Source of the DNA: Turritopsis dohrnii | Taxonomy: Eukaryota; Cnidaria; Hydrozoa; Anthoathecata; Oceaniidae | DNA: 64,000 nucleotides | Assembly (NCBI GenBank): GCA_027922465.2 | Contig: BQMF02000002.1 | Span: forward strand, 2,356,001 to 2,420,000 | Reading direction: 5' to 3' | Part shown: piece after piece, positions 1 to 13,480 of the stretch | Layout of the letters: every line of letters starts with the position of its first letter | Position numbering within the stretch: position 1 is the first letter of the stretch | Translations under genes and position numbers: made by a program | The notes under the pieces: generated by a model | Seen by the model: the letters and a program-made list of their open reading frames with translations, nothing else | Told to the model about the DNA's origin: nothing | Database searches by the model: none

Positions 1-2628
1 TGGTCCTGAGGAAAGGAAGAATATATTGTTGCAATCCAATATACCATCAGTAGAAATAGGTGCTGAGGCAATGGTAGCTTTAAAAGCAGATATTGGTATC
101 CAGGTAAAACTCAAAATCATAACTACAAAATATTAATTACTACTATCATACACTACCATCATACCTTAGGAGATTTTTTTTTGCGTAGATGAATTTTTGA
201 GACTTTTGTGATTTTTGAAGCTATATTTATAAAATACACACATTTCACTTTGTTCACATTTGCAAAAATAAATCCATACATTTTCCTTGAGAAGCCCTGG
301 GAAAAATTAATCCATGCAAAAAAAATCTCCTTAACATTTCTTCACAAATAGATGGCTGCACGCATTCATCGTTTCAACAGCATCTGTAAATAAAGAAAGA
401 GAGGTAGCTACAACATGGTCTCGAAAAGATATTGTTGTCGGAGATGCTCCTTTCACTTTTATGGACAATGAATCCAAATCTTACTTCATAAAATCTGCTC
501 CATGGGGATATGTGGAAGATCTTCCAAATCATATCATTGGTTTCTTGGACAGCCTTAAAAAGTAAGAATAATTTGTTACATATTATTTTGTTAAGTCTAT
601 GAATGCAACATGAATGGACATGATATCCCAATGACACATTCAAATAACTTGATTCACAAATTGAACTATATCCTGTTTTGAAATTTCAGAAGCAGTTTAC
701 TTCGTGACCATCCTGTATTTCAAAATGAAACCCATGTCAAAATAGGAGGGGATCATGGTGGTGGCTCATTCAAGATAAGCTACCAAATTTGTAATGTCGA
801 AAAGCCGAACAGCAAAGATAATACTGTTGTGTTCAATCTCTTTGAAGCCAAGGACTATAGAGTCTACCTTAAAGTTGCACTTTCGCGTTTCAAGGAGCAA
901 ATTGACAAATTGCAAGACCTTACCTGGGAGTAAGAGATTTACTTATAATATAAATAATTATTAATTAGCACTTAGTAAACAGCATTGTTGTTCCTTCATA
1001 GAGGCAAAAGGATTCGTGCATTTATGTTTGGTGATTATGAGTTACTCACCATTGTATGGCATCACAGGTGCTAATGGTAAGCCAAGGGCTTGAATGTGTG
1101 ATCATCATTGGTGATATATCATATTTAAATTATTATTATCAAAATTATTCTTATTTCTCACAGGTCGCCATTGCTGCTTATTTTGCACGATAGATAAAGG
1201 AGATATGCAAAAATGTAATACTGAGAGAGGTTTGTCAACAAAGCGAACACTTGCAAACTTGAAATCAGATTATGAAAGTTTTCTGGCAAGTGGAGGTGAC
1301 CACAAGAAGGCTAAATATTATAATGTGATAGATTGTCCGATGATCAACATTCCTATAACTCATGTGAGTAAAGGAAATTTCACCTGACATAAAACACCAA
1401 GATCTGAATGAAGTTTATGAACAATGATTTCGTTTGAATTTTTCAGGTTGCTTTACCAGTTCTACACATTTCCTTAGGTATTTACCTAAAAATTTTTAAC
1501 ATGTTGGAAGAATGTTGTCAGGAATTGGACACTAGAGTTACTGCGGAGTTGCCGTTAAATAAAAGGCAAATGAATAGAACTCAAACACAAAAATATTTGG
1601 AAACCCAACATCAAGTTTCCAACCTGAAGTCAGGTGTTGCTGACTGTGAGCTGAAGATGCAACTGATTAAGGATGTAATTGCACAAAATATACTGGCTGA
1701 TCCTGAAAAAAAAAAAGAAGTGAGGCAGATTTACCAGTCACGTGTTGAACATTATATGAAAACAAAAATTGATAAAGTATGAGCAAAATAATTCGTTGAA
1801 TATTGTACTTTTTTCACTGCAATCAGAAAAAAGAAAGTTTAGCAAACATTTAAGTTAGGAGCATAATACTTTTTATTTTATTTAGCTTGAACAAATTGAA
1901 GCACTAAAACAAAGTTTGTTGATTAAAGAAAAAGCAAATCCATCCATCTTGGATGAAACGTTCAATAAATTAGATGTCCAACGACAAGCTTATCACGGAA
2001 AGAGTTTCGTTGGTAACCATGTGCACAAAATGCTTAAGGTATTAATTCAAATTTCAGTTCACTCTTGTGGTATTCAGTGTAAAAATTAAATTTTCATTGT
2101 GGAATTGTGAAATTCTATACCAAAAACTGTTGTTAATCTTGGGTTGGTCAATACAGATATCCACAATGCATCTATAACCATTTGCCAAGATTTTTAACTG
2201 TTATTTCATAAGTATTCATTATGTCATAACGCCATCAACAAATGTGGTGAAACTGAGTCTGTTGCACAACTAGGTAAGTAAGAATTCTTAAGTACATTCA
2301 TTATATACAAACAGAAAGCATCACTAAAAAATATATATGATATACGAACATTTTAGGTAACAACATTCAGGATCTGATGCGTTATTATCGCCAGGCATTT
2401 CCATCAAAGAGCATCACTCCCAAAATGCACATGTTGTTGGAAAACCATATGGTTGAATTTTTAGAAGTATGGCATGCAGGTTTAGGTACCTACAGTGAGC
2501 AAGGTGCAGAATCAATTCATCCAGAATTCAACAGAATTCACCAAATGTTTTGTAGGATGAAACCAAACAGTCGCCACTTGCTAAGTATGATGAGGGAACA
2601 CCACATCAGGGTGAATCCGAATTCTTAA
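1..2628 (+). pseudogene. Decayed multi-exon DDE-transposase-like gene (5' end outside window)
   Basis: About nine exons with GT-AG borders can be followed: 2-103, ~352-561, 690-929, 1002-1076, 1164-1363, 1447-1776, 1886-2038, 2157-2273 and 2357-2628 (stop at 2628). Reading them gives blocks such as GGDHGGGSFK, FMFGDYELL, GITGANGRHCCLFC and SEQGAESIHPEFN. The D...D...E spacing and the CC/C cluster suggest a transposase-like nuclease of an expanded family I remember from cnidarian and other invertebrate genomes, without an agreed name. Breaks are visible. One base too many near 1051 shifts the frame between the GDYELL and GITGANG blocks. Exon 8 (2157-2273) changes frame and meets stops near 2175 and 2208. 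The exon 1/exon 2 junction is out of phase. I therefore call it a pseudogene. Exact family (RAG1/Transib-like or other) is unresolved. Confidence 0.6.
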
Positions 2629-5600
2629 AGGTTGAAACCAGAGCGAAAAGTGACCAGAAAAAGAAAATTAGATTTGTAGTGACTGATAAATGTAATTTAT
2701 CTGTTATCAAATTGATCTGTTATGAAAATAATTACTTCAAAACTGCAAGATTCTGTTGTTGCTTTGTGTGAAATGTGTCCAACAGGCTCCTAAGATTTTG
2801 GTAAAAGAAAGATGAAAAAACAAAAACATTGGCAAAAGTTTTTTCCTTCAAGATTGACTCAGTGCTTACCATTCCATTCCTACAAAGCTGCACAGAAATT
2901 GCTTATGTTATAATATTTCATAGGACGTGGATTTTGATTTTTTCGTAGAGTTACGAGTTAAATGTTTTCAAAACAAAAAAAATACTGGTACCTCCAGTTT
3001 TTTCCCATTAATTTTTTATGTATGCTGTATTCATTTTTCATTTATCTTATGCCTGGGAAAACTTCAAAACTTATAAAAATCGGTCAGTAAGAACTAGCAC
3101 CTAAAATACCTACAAAAGTCCACAATTTTCTTGCTTTTTCTTCGCGTTCAACAGCAACTTGGCGGTTCCTCCCTCAAAGAAACATGCTGGTGAGTGTTCT
3201 AAAGCCATGCTTGTGCCTAAGGACCCGAAACTACTTGAATCAGCAATAATAATCGCATAAATTAAGCCATGAAGCAAAATAGAACTTTGTAGGCGCACCC
3301 GTGCAAATTTCCGTCACTTTCACTGCCATATTATTTTTAACAGAAGCAACTCCAGCGCGTCCTCCTTTCAACGAACGTGCCCTATTGGTTTCGAAGATAA
3401 TTTTCCCTAAACGTTGCATTCGATTAGGGTCTCAATACAATGGTTTCACACTAATATTGCACAAAATAAAATCCCTCTCACAACTCAATCTACCATTTTG
3501 CCTGACAGACAAACAGACAAACAGAGAGTCGGCTATTAATATATAGATAGCCGCCAAGACCGCGTCGCTCGCCGCCCATGTTCAGCCTGCGTTAATCTGT
3601 ATCTTCCTGTATCATTACAATCCATATCTTTTTTGTTGGTGGTGAGTTTGAAATGAGGTTTCAAAACATAGAATATTCAGCGAATTCAAAAATGCTGACA
3701 CAATTGAAAATAAAAATTCCTGATTGGCTGAAATTCATTGTTTCATTAAAATCCGCGCTGACTGAAAAAAAAGTTGAATCAAAACAAACTGACAGTGTGT
3801 GAGAATGTTGGAAATGGAACTTACAAAGCCGTATTTTTCAACGAATTTTATAACGATTCGGAAAATAAGATAGAAAGCCCTATTCAAGATCTTCCAATGT
3901 GTTTATTTTTTTGAAAAATGTAAAGGTGGTAAAATTGTAACAAAACCAAAAAAAAACAAAGTTGGACATAATTTTCATCACTCCTAAAAATTCGGTCACT
4001 TTTTGCCAATCAAAAATTTGGTCCGATTCAAAATTTGTCCATTTTTGAAATTTCTAAACTTACTTTATTTCAAGTATACGGGGTCTATGCGGGATTCTGA
4101 CTGAAAATTTTCAAGGCTGGACATCCTCAACTTCTTGAACTAATCATGATTTCTATTTCTCAATTACCATATCATAATATTCATCAAATACAACATCTTT
4201 CTCCACTTTGTGGCAATTCCACTATTATAAGTGCTTCCTTCTTCTTTTTCTTCTTCTTAGGGTGACAACCTTGCTATCACTGTCAATTTCAAGTGTTAAT
4301 TTATTACTACTACTTCATTACCACACTGCCTCCCTTCTGAATTATCACTTATAACGGTTATTTCCTACCATTTCAGTCGTTGTTTTACGACTTCACCTTC
4401 CCCTGACATTTCCATTATAAGGATTGTCCTCTTCCCTTTTTGAGGTAGGTTTACGATGCTCTTGCCCTCTTCCAGCGTTTCCCTTATAGAGGCTTTCTTT
4501 CTTTTTCCTGATTTTTTCAACTTCACTATCTGTTCCAATAAAAGCATGAAAATTATGCTGATGGAGAGAACGGTTGGGTTGACACAATTTTAATTTTCAT
4601 GGGAATTAAATTTCGTGGACGGCCCCATATACCGCGAACTTTATTTTCCGCGAAAATTAGTTCCTATAATCTGGTTGACACCCCTCATCATTTTCATTTC
4701 ATTTATATATTTATTTGCCAGTAAAAAGAAGAAGAAGAAAAAAAGGGCACAACATTTATCCGCTTTAGAGTAGAAGATCAAGGAGCATTAGTATTGATCT
4801 AAAAGAAAGGAGGTCACTAATGATTTCAGATCCGACATAGTCATTTCATCATGTAAGTATAGGTCACACAACATTATCAGTCGGTCAACATTATTAATTG
4901 GACTTAATTTTAGTCACCTTGCCAAATGTAGTCACTTTTTTCCGACTTTGTTTTATCCGATAAAATATAACTTTAAATGGTCGATTAGAATGTGAATGAA
5001 AAGAAACATTAATCTAAAAAATAACTTTAAGCTAAACAGTTTTTAGCGCCAGAGATACATACAGCATTGCTCTAACTAGGATGAAGGTCAGTGTATAATC
5101 CGTCAGTGGCTCCTTTTATGGGTTGATACCCTGCTTTGAAGGTTTTCTGGAATTTCTGCTTAAACTTGACCAAGTTATAAAGTTTTGGCTCATTTCTTTG
5201 TATGATGTATAATTTCCACTGTCGTATGATAAATAACAGAACAAAGCTCGACCAGTATTTAAAAATTTTATTTTCATTCTGTGTTCTTATACAAAGCGTC
5301 TCACTAGATCATTAGCAATCATTTGCGGAATGGTTTTAGCTAATATCAGTCGTATTTGTGGTAATTGACATCTAATTAAAGAACGAACATACGCTTTATA
5401 ATATTAAAACAATAGATAATTAATTAAAAATTAATTGTTTTTTTATATTGATATTGGTGATGGTTAAGAATCATACTACAGAGGCTTAATACATCTTAAA
5501 GGGATAGGAACAAAATTTCGTGTCAATGGACGACTTTGTGTGGATTTGAAGCACTCTTCCTCTTTCTCACCATGTCAGACCCAGACAAACAGAGTTTTCT

Positions 5601-7653
5601 GTTTATCGCCAGTAATAGGATGTCATAGAATTAAGTAATAAATAAAGCTTCCTTGATAATTTTTTTTCCAATCATAAAAATTTAAATTTCATAAATATGG
5701 TTGTTATGCGTAATATATCATAAACATCAACACGAAAATCCCAATATTTAACTGATAATAAAATATTAACTGCGAAAATAAAAACACCTGTTTAATAGAT
5801 AACGTTTATACAGTGCATCTAACTAACTACGTTTGTGGCGTAAACCTTATTAAATTTATTTGGACCAGCGAGGGGAAAGGTTATGCTTCGTTCTTTCAGA
5901 AGATTTTAAGAAGATTTTCAACAAGAAGTTTATTACAGCAGTTGACTGAAAAATGGATTTTGAAGCTAAATATGTAAGGGAAAACGAAACATGGTAACCT
6001 AGAGATAACCTAATAATATAACTAGCATGTAGCTTTAGCTAAAAAATGCCCCCGCGCTCAAGCATTTTAATTTGTATACACAGCAGCTATACATTGCAAG
6101 CTATACAACGGAAATAAAAATAAGTTTTGTTCGAAAACAAATGCTTTGGTTTATTGTGGGCTTGGTAAGTGGCTTACTTATATGCTTAAATATTTCGAAA
6201 AAGCCAGCTTTTTAGGTAGCCTCAAAGCTACTCAACACTCACTCAAAATCGTTTTAGAACTGTCTCGCATTATGATCACGAGACGAGTAGCGTTTAACAT
6301 TTAATTTGTAACATTTAATGCTTCGAAACAGGCATACAATAACACCCTTCATTCAAAGAGTTGACATGATGGCATCTCGATAATTGAAAAACTATTTAAT
6401 CAGCAAACGATCATTTAAAGAACAAGCAATGTTTTATGACGTCATTTCTATTGTTTTGAAAGAACAAGGGTGAAGGGAGATAAAAAGATTAAGATGGATG
6501 TTTTTGTAAAACTTTTCACAGTAACAAATATATACATTTTAACTTTTGATAACATTGTATAAACAAAATAAAAACAAGAAGAATTGCTAGCATGATCATT
6601 TTGAAATGGGAGATCAGATTCGAAAACTCATTGACAGATGGTCTTCACGGTTTTTCACTTACATTAGAATTGAGTTAAACTTTCTTTACGATAGCTTTTC
6701 CAATTACAAGAACAATTAATTGTTCATATGAAACAATAGTTAAAACGTTTTACAATACAACAAATAGTTTAATGAGTAGTGTAACCATGCGGCATAGTGT
6801 AGCAGTGGGAGTATTTCAAAACCAACTTGGAATATGCAAACCAAATAGATCTAAACTTAAACAGATGAAAATCGGCTCAAAACTTTGTTACTTTTTGTTA
6901 TCTCTTAGGCCTAAGTCACACTGATGCTAATATACCGTTCATAAAGTGTAAATAAGGCTTAACAAATAATATCAGAAAGTATTTGCTACAAACAAAAGAA
7001 ATGTGTGAACTGAAACCATTGATACGTATTTTATAATCAAATACATATTTTACAATCAAAATAAGATTCTGTGAGAGCCAAAAGAAAAAAAAAAACTTTT
7101 TTAAAAAAAATCTATTAGAAATCTGTTTCAAACTTTGACTCAAAACTAAAAATAGCCAAAGTTTACGTAAAAAAACAAGAAAAAATATAGAAAGGTCTTA
7201 TTGATCATGATCACACACTAGGTTTGGAGGACAGTTAAAGAAAAAAAAAACACGAAGAACGACAGTTTGTAAATATGGCTTTCTTACATACACAGAAATC
7301 CAATTTAAATATTTTTAAGGCAAGATCCGCCAATAATCAGTCGTTGAATAAAATTAATTGAATGAAAGATTTAGAGCTAAAACATATACAAAAAAAATAA
7401 AATGCATGGTTGGCAAAATTTCAGATTTCAAGCTGTGCTTCAAAATCCTTATCGTTCATTTCACTAAAACAACACAAAAGTAATATGAAAAATGTCTAAG
7501 CAATGTTAACATACGAACTTCCTAAATAACATAGTATAGTATGATAATAAATTAGGAAAGAGATACAAAAAAACATTCTCCCACTTACAGTATCATGCTT
7601 TGAAACGGTAAAAAAAAAGCAAAGTCAGCTAATAATTGTATACCACCGTGTAA
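2629..7653. other. AT-rich stretch without a recognisable gene
   Basis: No ORF here has family motifs or exon-like borders with coding continuity. Short ORFs (3110-3298, 3301-3546, 4365-4587, 6916-7143) look like chance openings in low-complexity DNA. A more GC-rich block at about 3340-3600 contains a tandem ACAGACAA run. The segment at 4590-4675 has paired GGAATTAA / GCGAAAATTA motifs that recur near 47950, so it is probably an old dispersed repeat. Confidence 0.4.
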
Positions 7654-7778
7654 CGTCAACACGAAAGTTGGAAGATGATGATGATGAGGATGAAGAACAA
7701 AATCGGAAACTGACATTCGCCTATCTCGTGAAACTACTATGCCTCCTCGCTCGCTTACGCTCGCTGCGGGGGCAATAA
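7654..7778 (+). repeat. Dispersed repeat, copy 1 (inverted copy at 13365-13480)
   Basis: The block with CTCGTGAAACTACTATGCCT and CGCTCGCTTACGCTCGCTGC aligns over about 120 bases with the reverse complement of 13365-13480, including the preceding GATGA-rich run. Two copies in opposite orientation indicate an old mobile element fragment. No ends or coding content could be defined. Confidence 0.55.
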
Positions 7779-7853
7779 AAAGTTTACAAACATAAAATGC
7801 GTTTAAATCAAGAGTAGAACTAGAAATCGCAGTCGTCGATCTGAGATTGCAGC

Positions 7854-8049
7854 TAAAGATAATGAAATATTATATGTAGAGCTGAGGGTTGCACTATGCT
7901 GATGTCAGTAGAAATAAAACAATTGACAAATGGTCTGGGAACGAAACAAAGGGTACAAGCAAAGTAAAAAAAATGATTGGCTCTTTCATCTCACAAGAAA
8001 ACTGCTGACACACTTTTTTCTCGACCTTATGACAGTTCATTATCTTTAA
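7854..8049 (+). mobile_element. MITE family A, copy 1 (complete, TIR TAAAGATAATGAA)
   Basis: The element starts with TAAAGATAATGAA and ends with its reverse complement TTCATTATCTTTA. It contains GAGGGTTGCACTATGCTGAT, shared with copies at about 24345, 41281 and 59390. About 196 bp and non-coding, so a non-autonomous DNA transposon. This copy shows both ends most clearly. Confidence 0.75.
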
Positions 8050-8641
8050 CGTTTGATTTTAGTAAGAGATAGTGATACGAGTAATTAGCTTATTACTGTC
8101 AATTATCAATTAGCTAGTTATTATTCATAGGTCTTTGAGTATGATATTTAATTTTGAAAAAGTGACAAAAAGCTCACATTTGGCAATAGTTTGTAAGGTA
8201 AAACATTTTGCAAAAGGTATCATTTCTTACTCCTTGGTTTGTTCCACAGTTGCTAATCAAATAACATTGACAATTATGTCGATTTGTCACACGTTCGCAT
8301 CAAATTTTGGGAAGTAATTATATAAAGAATTATGTGAGGTTTTAGATGTTGATTTTCTTTCAATTCAATGAAGCTGAAAAAGATCATTTGTTCATTTTTT
8401 AAAAGTAATTCTTTATAATTTGAACAGCGATTAGAGTTTCGTAAACGAACTGTTGCCAATTAAAATGTCTTAATCCTAGAACGTTACCATATCTAGTCCG
8501 AAATATTATTCAGACGAAAACCTTTTGGAAAGAGAAAAGTCCTATGAATAACCTATAAGGTGAACCTCCTTGTTAAAAACATTGAATACAGTAAATGAGT
8601 TTAAGAAAAAAAAACAATAAAAAAACTAACCGCTGAAGATA

Positions 8642-9514
8642 TTACTTTTGATTATACAGTTGTTTGTTTGCGTTCAATGAACCTAGAATATCGATCAAAA
8701 ACGTTTTGACTGCATCCAAGCTGTTCATTTCTTCGACACACAAGGAGTTAGAAATTGGTGTTGCCAGACTTCCCCTTTTTGTGCAGCTGCAGCACCTTGG
8801 GTCGTTTGGGTTAAACATAGGTAAGCAACAATCTTGATCACAGTGATATTTCTTTTGACAGTATATTCCATCTGGTGATCCTTTCGATGGTGCGATACAA
8901 GTTTGATGTAAAGTGTAGAAATGAATGTGTATGTTAGTTACTAGTGAATCGAAGGAAGAGGAATTGCTGCTTGAATCGCTCAATGATTTCAATCGATAGG
9001 CCTTATCCATGGCAATATTGACATTTCTGCTGGTTGGTGAACCCCTGTCTTGAAACGATGTATCACTTCGGTTACAATTTCTGTAGTTTACCTTTGTAAT
9101 GCTGCTTAAGACATTCGTCATCTCTTTAACGGTTACATTGATCACTTTGTTTGATTCATACATTTTGAAAATGATTGTTTTATTGGTTGAGCAATCTGTG
9201 TATTTGATAGATTCACTATTGACGCATAGTTGTCTTCCTCCTATGGACGGCTTGATGATTTTACACCTGTAGTTGAGATTATCTTGGTAAACTCCCCCTA
9301 TCTAAAGGCAATAAATAATGCTACTACTATAGGAAAAGAGACTTTTAATAAGTAAATAGGTCTATGAAAAAATTCAAATTTATTGAATTTTTGCTAAAGC
9401 AGGACCGGTTCACTAGAAGGTATCACTTGTTAATGAAATGTATCAAAATGCAAATATCATACTTACCTTTAACAAAATCAAAAAAATTATGAAGTTGACC
9501 ATCCACTCGGACAT
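8642..9514 (-). CDS. Secreted cysteine-rich protein, paralog 1 (two exons)
   Basis: Exon 1 is 9514-9467 and encodes MSEWMVNFIIFLILLK, a signal peptide, ending AAG before GTAAGT. Exon 2 starts at 9301 after TTGCCTTTAG and runs to the stop at 8642; both borders are phase 0, giving about 235 aa. Exon 2 opens with IGGVYQDNLNYRCKII, has several N-glycosylation sequons (NVT, NRS) and ends in a Cys cluster: CIAP...YCQKKYHCDQDCC...RCCSC. It is a clear paralog of the gene at 21727-23114, sharing exon structure, phase and the Cys cluster (YCQK-Y-CDQ-CC, RCC-C). The protein is probably exported and disulphide-rich. I do not recognise the family; a small secreted defence, matrix or signalling protein are all possible. 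The first exon would be missed by ORF-only annotation. Confidence 0.75.
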
Positions 9515-12500
9515 TTTTAACCTGTTTTTTAATGTATAAACTGTATAATGAATATGTCTTTCTTAACGTTTGATTTCTTTTGCGAGAGAGTGTGAAATTT
9601 ATATGTGTGCGAGGTACCTTTCCGGATGTTTTCCATAATTCCATACTTACATGACGTGGAATATTGAAGGAAAATGTTTAGCTCGATGTTTGGAATCATA
9701 ATGTTGAACATTCTCTCTGTGAATGCCGCTTTACCTAATTATCTATGACGGTTACTATTTACGAAATAATTGGTATTGCAATGATAATAACTTAGTTTAA
9801 ATGATTTGTCAGCCCAAAGAGGTCATTTACGGATATGAAGTCGATATTATTGCTTTATGCGGGGTAGGTTATTTCCTTGCAATTTTTGCTAAATTTTTAA
9901 TTGTTGTCGACATGTCACTTTCTGTGTACGAATTGATTAGAAACAGCTCAAGAACTTTATTAGTGGGGATAAACGTTATTTGAGGGACTTAAAAAATCTT
10001 CCTTCAATAGAAATACTTATAATTTTGTCCTCTGAAAATGATCATTTATAATATTTGCTTTAAGTTGCAATCGATTTCTAACACGGCGAGTTCATTCCCG
10101 ATGTTGATAAGTTCAGTTGTTTCTGACACATGTCTGTATAAGTGACCTCGAAATGCAGATACACAAACGACTCTTTATTTCTTGTTTGAAGACGACCAGG
10201 CGTATTCAGGGTCAGTAGAAAAGGTGGAGGAGTCCAACGTTATAATATCTCTTTTCAGTTTATAAGTTAGGCACTTGTAAGGTTTTCTTTCCTCTTTTAC
10301 ATGACTGAATGCTCCACCTCAAATGTTGACCGAGGTCTAACTAAGCCCCTGGTGTTGATATCATAAGCCGGAGGATTTTTATTTTTATTACTTTTCTTTT
10401 AGGACCGAGAACCTTCTAAAAAAACTTTATTTTCAATAACATCAGGCAATCTGAGAATTATTTAGTTTCAAAGTATATCATGAATACACACCTAATGCGA
10501 ACAATGTGCTAATGGAATTTAGATGAGAAATGAATTGATCCGATAATTCTTACTTTTGACATGATCATTACAATTTCTTTATATCAGATGTTCAACTATA
10601 AAACATCAGATAGAATGATCTTAGTATTCTTTTTTGATAAAGTTTTATTCAATCTGATTAGAATTAACGTTACTTCGGGTGTTTTTCAGCATTTTTTAAC
10701 TAACAAACTACCTGAAAACACATGTTAGCAGTAGGAAGTTTCACGTTCTAATAATGTTCTCGGTTGTGTCTCCTATTGGGCCCTTGTAATGCTCTTGACA
10801 AAACCTTTTATGGACATACTGTGATCAAACTAAAACAATTGAGGAAAGATTTTGGATAAACCCTTTTAATCTCCTTAGAATGATGTATATCTAGGGTATT
10901 TTTTTTATTTTTGGTGACGACGAAAATGTTCATTCTGATTCACTAGCTTCTTTCAGATCGTTTGAGATTTTCTTTGTCATCTTTGTATCGTATCTCATTG
11001 CTCGTATATTTTTAGATCTTCACATAATGGTCAATTAATATAATGATGTGGCCTTTTACAGATAGCCGGAAGATACACAGTTCTTCTACTGTTTAACTGG
11101 GGCGTTCTCTTTTGATAACTATGCAATTGGCTTTAAATTCCAAATAAAGAAACGCTATAGCTAATACGCAAAAACTTGTGCTTATCTGTAGTGGATAGAG
11201 ACAAGCCGGGTTAACAAAAAGTTGACATAATTTAAGAAATGCTCGAACAATCTTTTTCGGAAGAAGTGATTTGGCATTGGCAAAATAACAGATTTGATGA
11301 CGGAAGAAGAGTATGGATTTGATTTATCAAATATGATTGAAACACGAACAAATAAACAAACACATCATTACAGATTATTTTCAAGACAAAGAAACTTAAA
11401 AAACACCTCATAGAACTTCCGAACACATATCTTTGATTAATTAGAAGGTACAGAGATATATCCACACTGAGAGGAAAAATTTGGACTAATGACACAAAGC
11501 GTTTTTTATTTGAACCGACCGTGGCCCATTTACGCAAATGCTGTCAGCATTTGTTTCATCGGCGCAGGTAATATGCTTAACGAAACAGTAGAAGTTCATA
11601 GGAACAATTGACCGATTGTGTTTATTGTTTCCGTTTATTTCGTCATTTTTTCTGATTGGAGACCTTCACTGATGAGTGCTGTAACACGTACGTAAGAACT
11701 AAAACGGACACGTTTCATCAACAATCCATTTTATCAAGTGAATTTCTCGACTAAAAATACAAATATTTACACGTTACAGTGTGACGTAAGTTTGAATTCC
11801 AATTGTAAGTCTCCTGTTTTTACAATCCTTTTAGTAAGGCACGGTAATCAAAATAAGCTGAAGCGGTTTGAGAATTCAGAAAAAAATTGCCTGTTTTTAT
11901 TTAAAATTTAACTTTTAGGCTAAACAAATTGAAAACCATTACAACATTGCAGATGCTCTTAAGTAGATCAAACTACTACTACTGTTGAAAAAACATAATA
12001 TCACGTCGAGGTTAAACGTTAAAGAAGGAATTTTAAAAAACCGTTTAAAATTTCATTCAGTATACCAGGGAGAGTGCGCGGTTTGAGTTCAATTTTGGTC
12101 TAATGCAAACGGGCCTTTAGTTACCGTTTCAAACCATGATCATTCATACTTACTGATGGTAGATCTCCCCAAGTTTCTCGGTGAGGCTTTAGGCAATGTG
12201 GCAAATATTTTGCTGAGGGGTGATTATTTATGACTATATCATCATGGCTGTATATTTGTTTGTATTATGTTTACAATATGTATCTTATCAATGTTTTACG
12301 GACTGTTAGGTAGAGTGTTTACGCCAGAATGGGATGTCGAAGTTCAATCAGTGGACGAACATACATGTGACAATAATAATCTCCTTCGATCCACTCACTA
12401 TATAGCTCAGTCGGAATTTGTCGACATTAAAAGTAGAAAACACACATGTAACCTTATGCAGCCTGATCGACTGAAGCGAAGCATTGTAACGTCAGATTCC

Positions 12501-13364
12501 TCCATTTATTCTGACTGACCCTGCATACACCAACGGTATAGTATTCTGTTGGGAGTGGGATTAATATCTGAGAGGGTTGGCTAATTAAGCGGTGGAAGTG
12601 GTCCTCTCTCCTATGTCAGTTTAAAACACTCTGTAATGGCTAAGGCAACAAGTATGCCCTCCTCTTAAAGATTTTATTTGCCTTTGATGATCCCACTGTG
12701 GAATGGAAATAAGTGAATTTTACTACGTAGTAAGAAATGCGATTAATGAAACTTGAAAATATCATAGAAACGAGGTAAAATTTGACAACAAGCCATTAAC
12801 GTAACAAATTTCAACAGAAACTTAGAAAAGCCCTAAATTCCTCCTGCCGTAACCAAATGGGGGGCAATAGATGACAGATGAAAACTGAAGAGGCTATCTT
12901 TGATAAACATGACTTAGTAATAATATTCAACAGTTGGAAATGGGTGTTGGAAATGCAATCCTTTTTTTAGTTGTTAAGGCATTGCCTTCAAATAGCAATT
13001 CGGATAGTATTTTTTCCACCTACTCGAAGTAAATCTAAACAGGTCTGAAACTCCTAATAAAAAACAACAACAACTACGTTGTAATCAATTTAATTTCATC
13101 AAATATCCTGTCGATTAATTGACATCTCATTAAACTCAATTAGCATAATTTGGATTATGGTACAAGTACATTACAACATCGATGTGGTATGCTTCAGTAT
13201 TGTGATTGAAAAAGTTTTATTCTAATTATAAAACTTCCGAAGAAGAGGATCGCCGGTTTACATAACCCCTCATTAGTGCTATGCTTGTGGAGGAAGGAAA
13301 AGGGGAACTGTTTATAATAGAAATGCTACTGTCCATCGTCAATACACAATCAAGGAGGAGTTGG
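9515..13364. other. Stretch without a recognisable gene
   Basis: No supported coding exons. Small ORFs at 9529-9711, 9801-9983, 11232-11537 and 12267-12518 have no recognisable motifs. The bases around 12885-12912 (CTGAAGAGGCTATCTTTGAT) match the tail of the SINE described at 17701-17945, so a SINE 3' fragment is likely there. Confidence 0.35.
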
Positions 13365-13480
13365 TCTTGATTGTCCCCGCAATGAACGTAAGCGAACGAC
13401 GAGACAAGGAAGTTTCACGAGACGGCGAATGTATCTCTAGGTTTCGTTCATCGTCTTTATCCTCCAACTTATATGGCCCT
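13365..13480 (-). repeat. Dispersed repeat, inverted copy of 7654-7778
   Basis: The reverse complement carries CTCGTGAAACTTCCTTGTCT and GCTTACGTTCATTGCGGGGA, aligning with 7720-7775 with scattered differences. Confidence 0.55.

Noticed and set aside
9529..9711. MFNIMIPNIELNIFLQ as first exon of Cys-rich paralog 1
   Set aside because: It has a strong donor (CAT/GTAAGT) but phase 1, incompatible with the phase-0 exon 2. The MSEWMVNFIIFLILLK exon at 9514-9467 fits phase and mirrors the other paralog.
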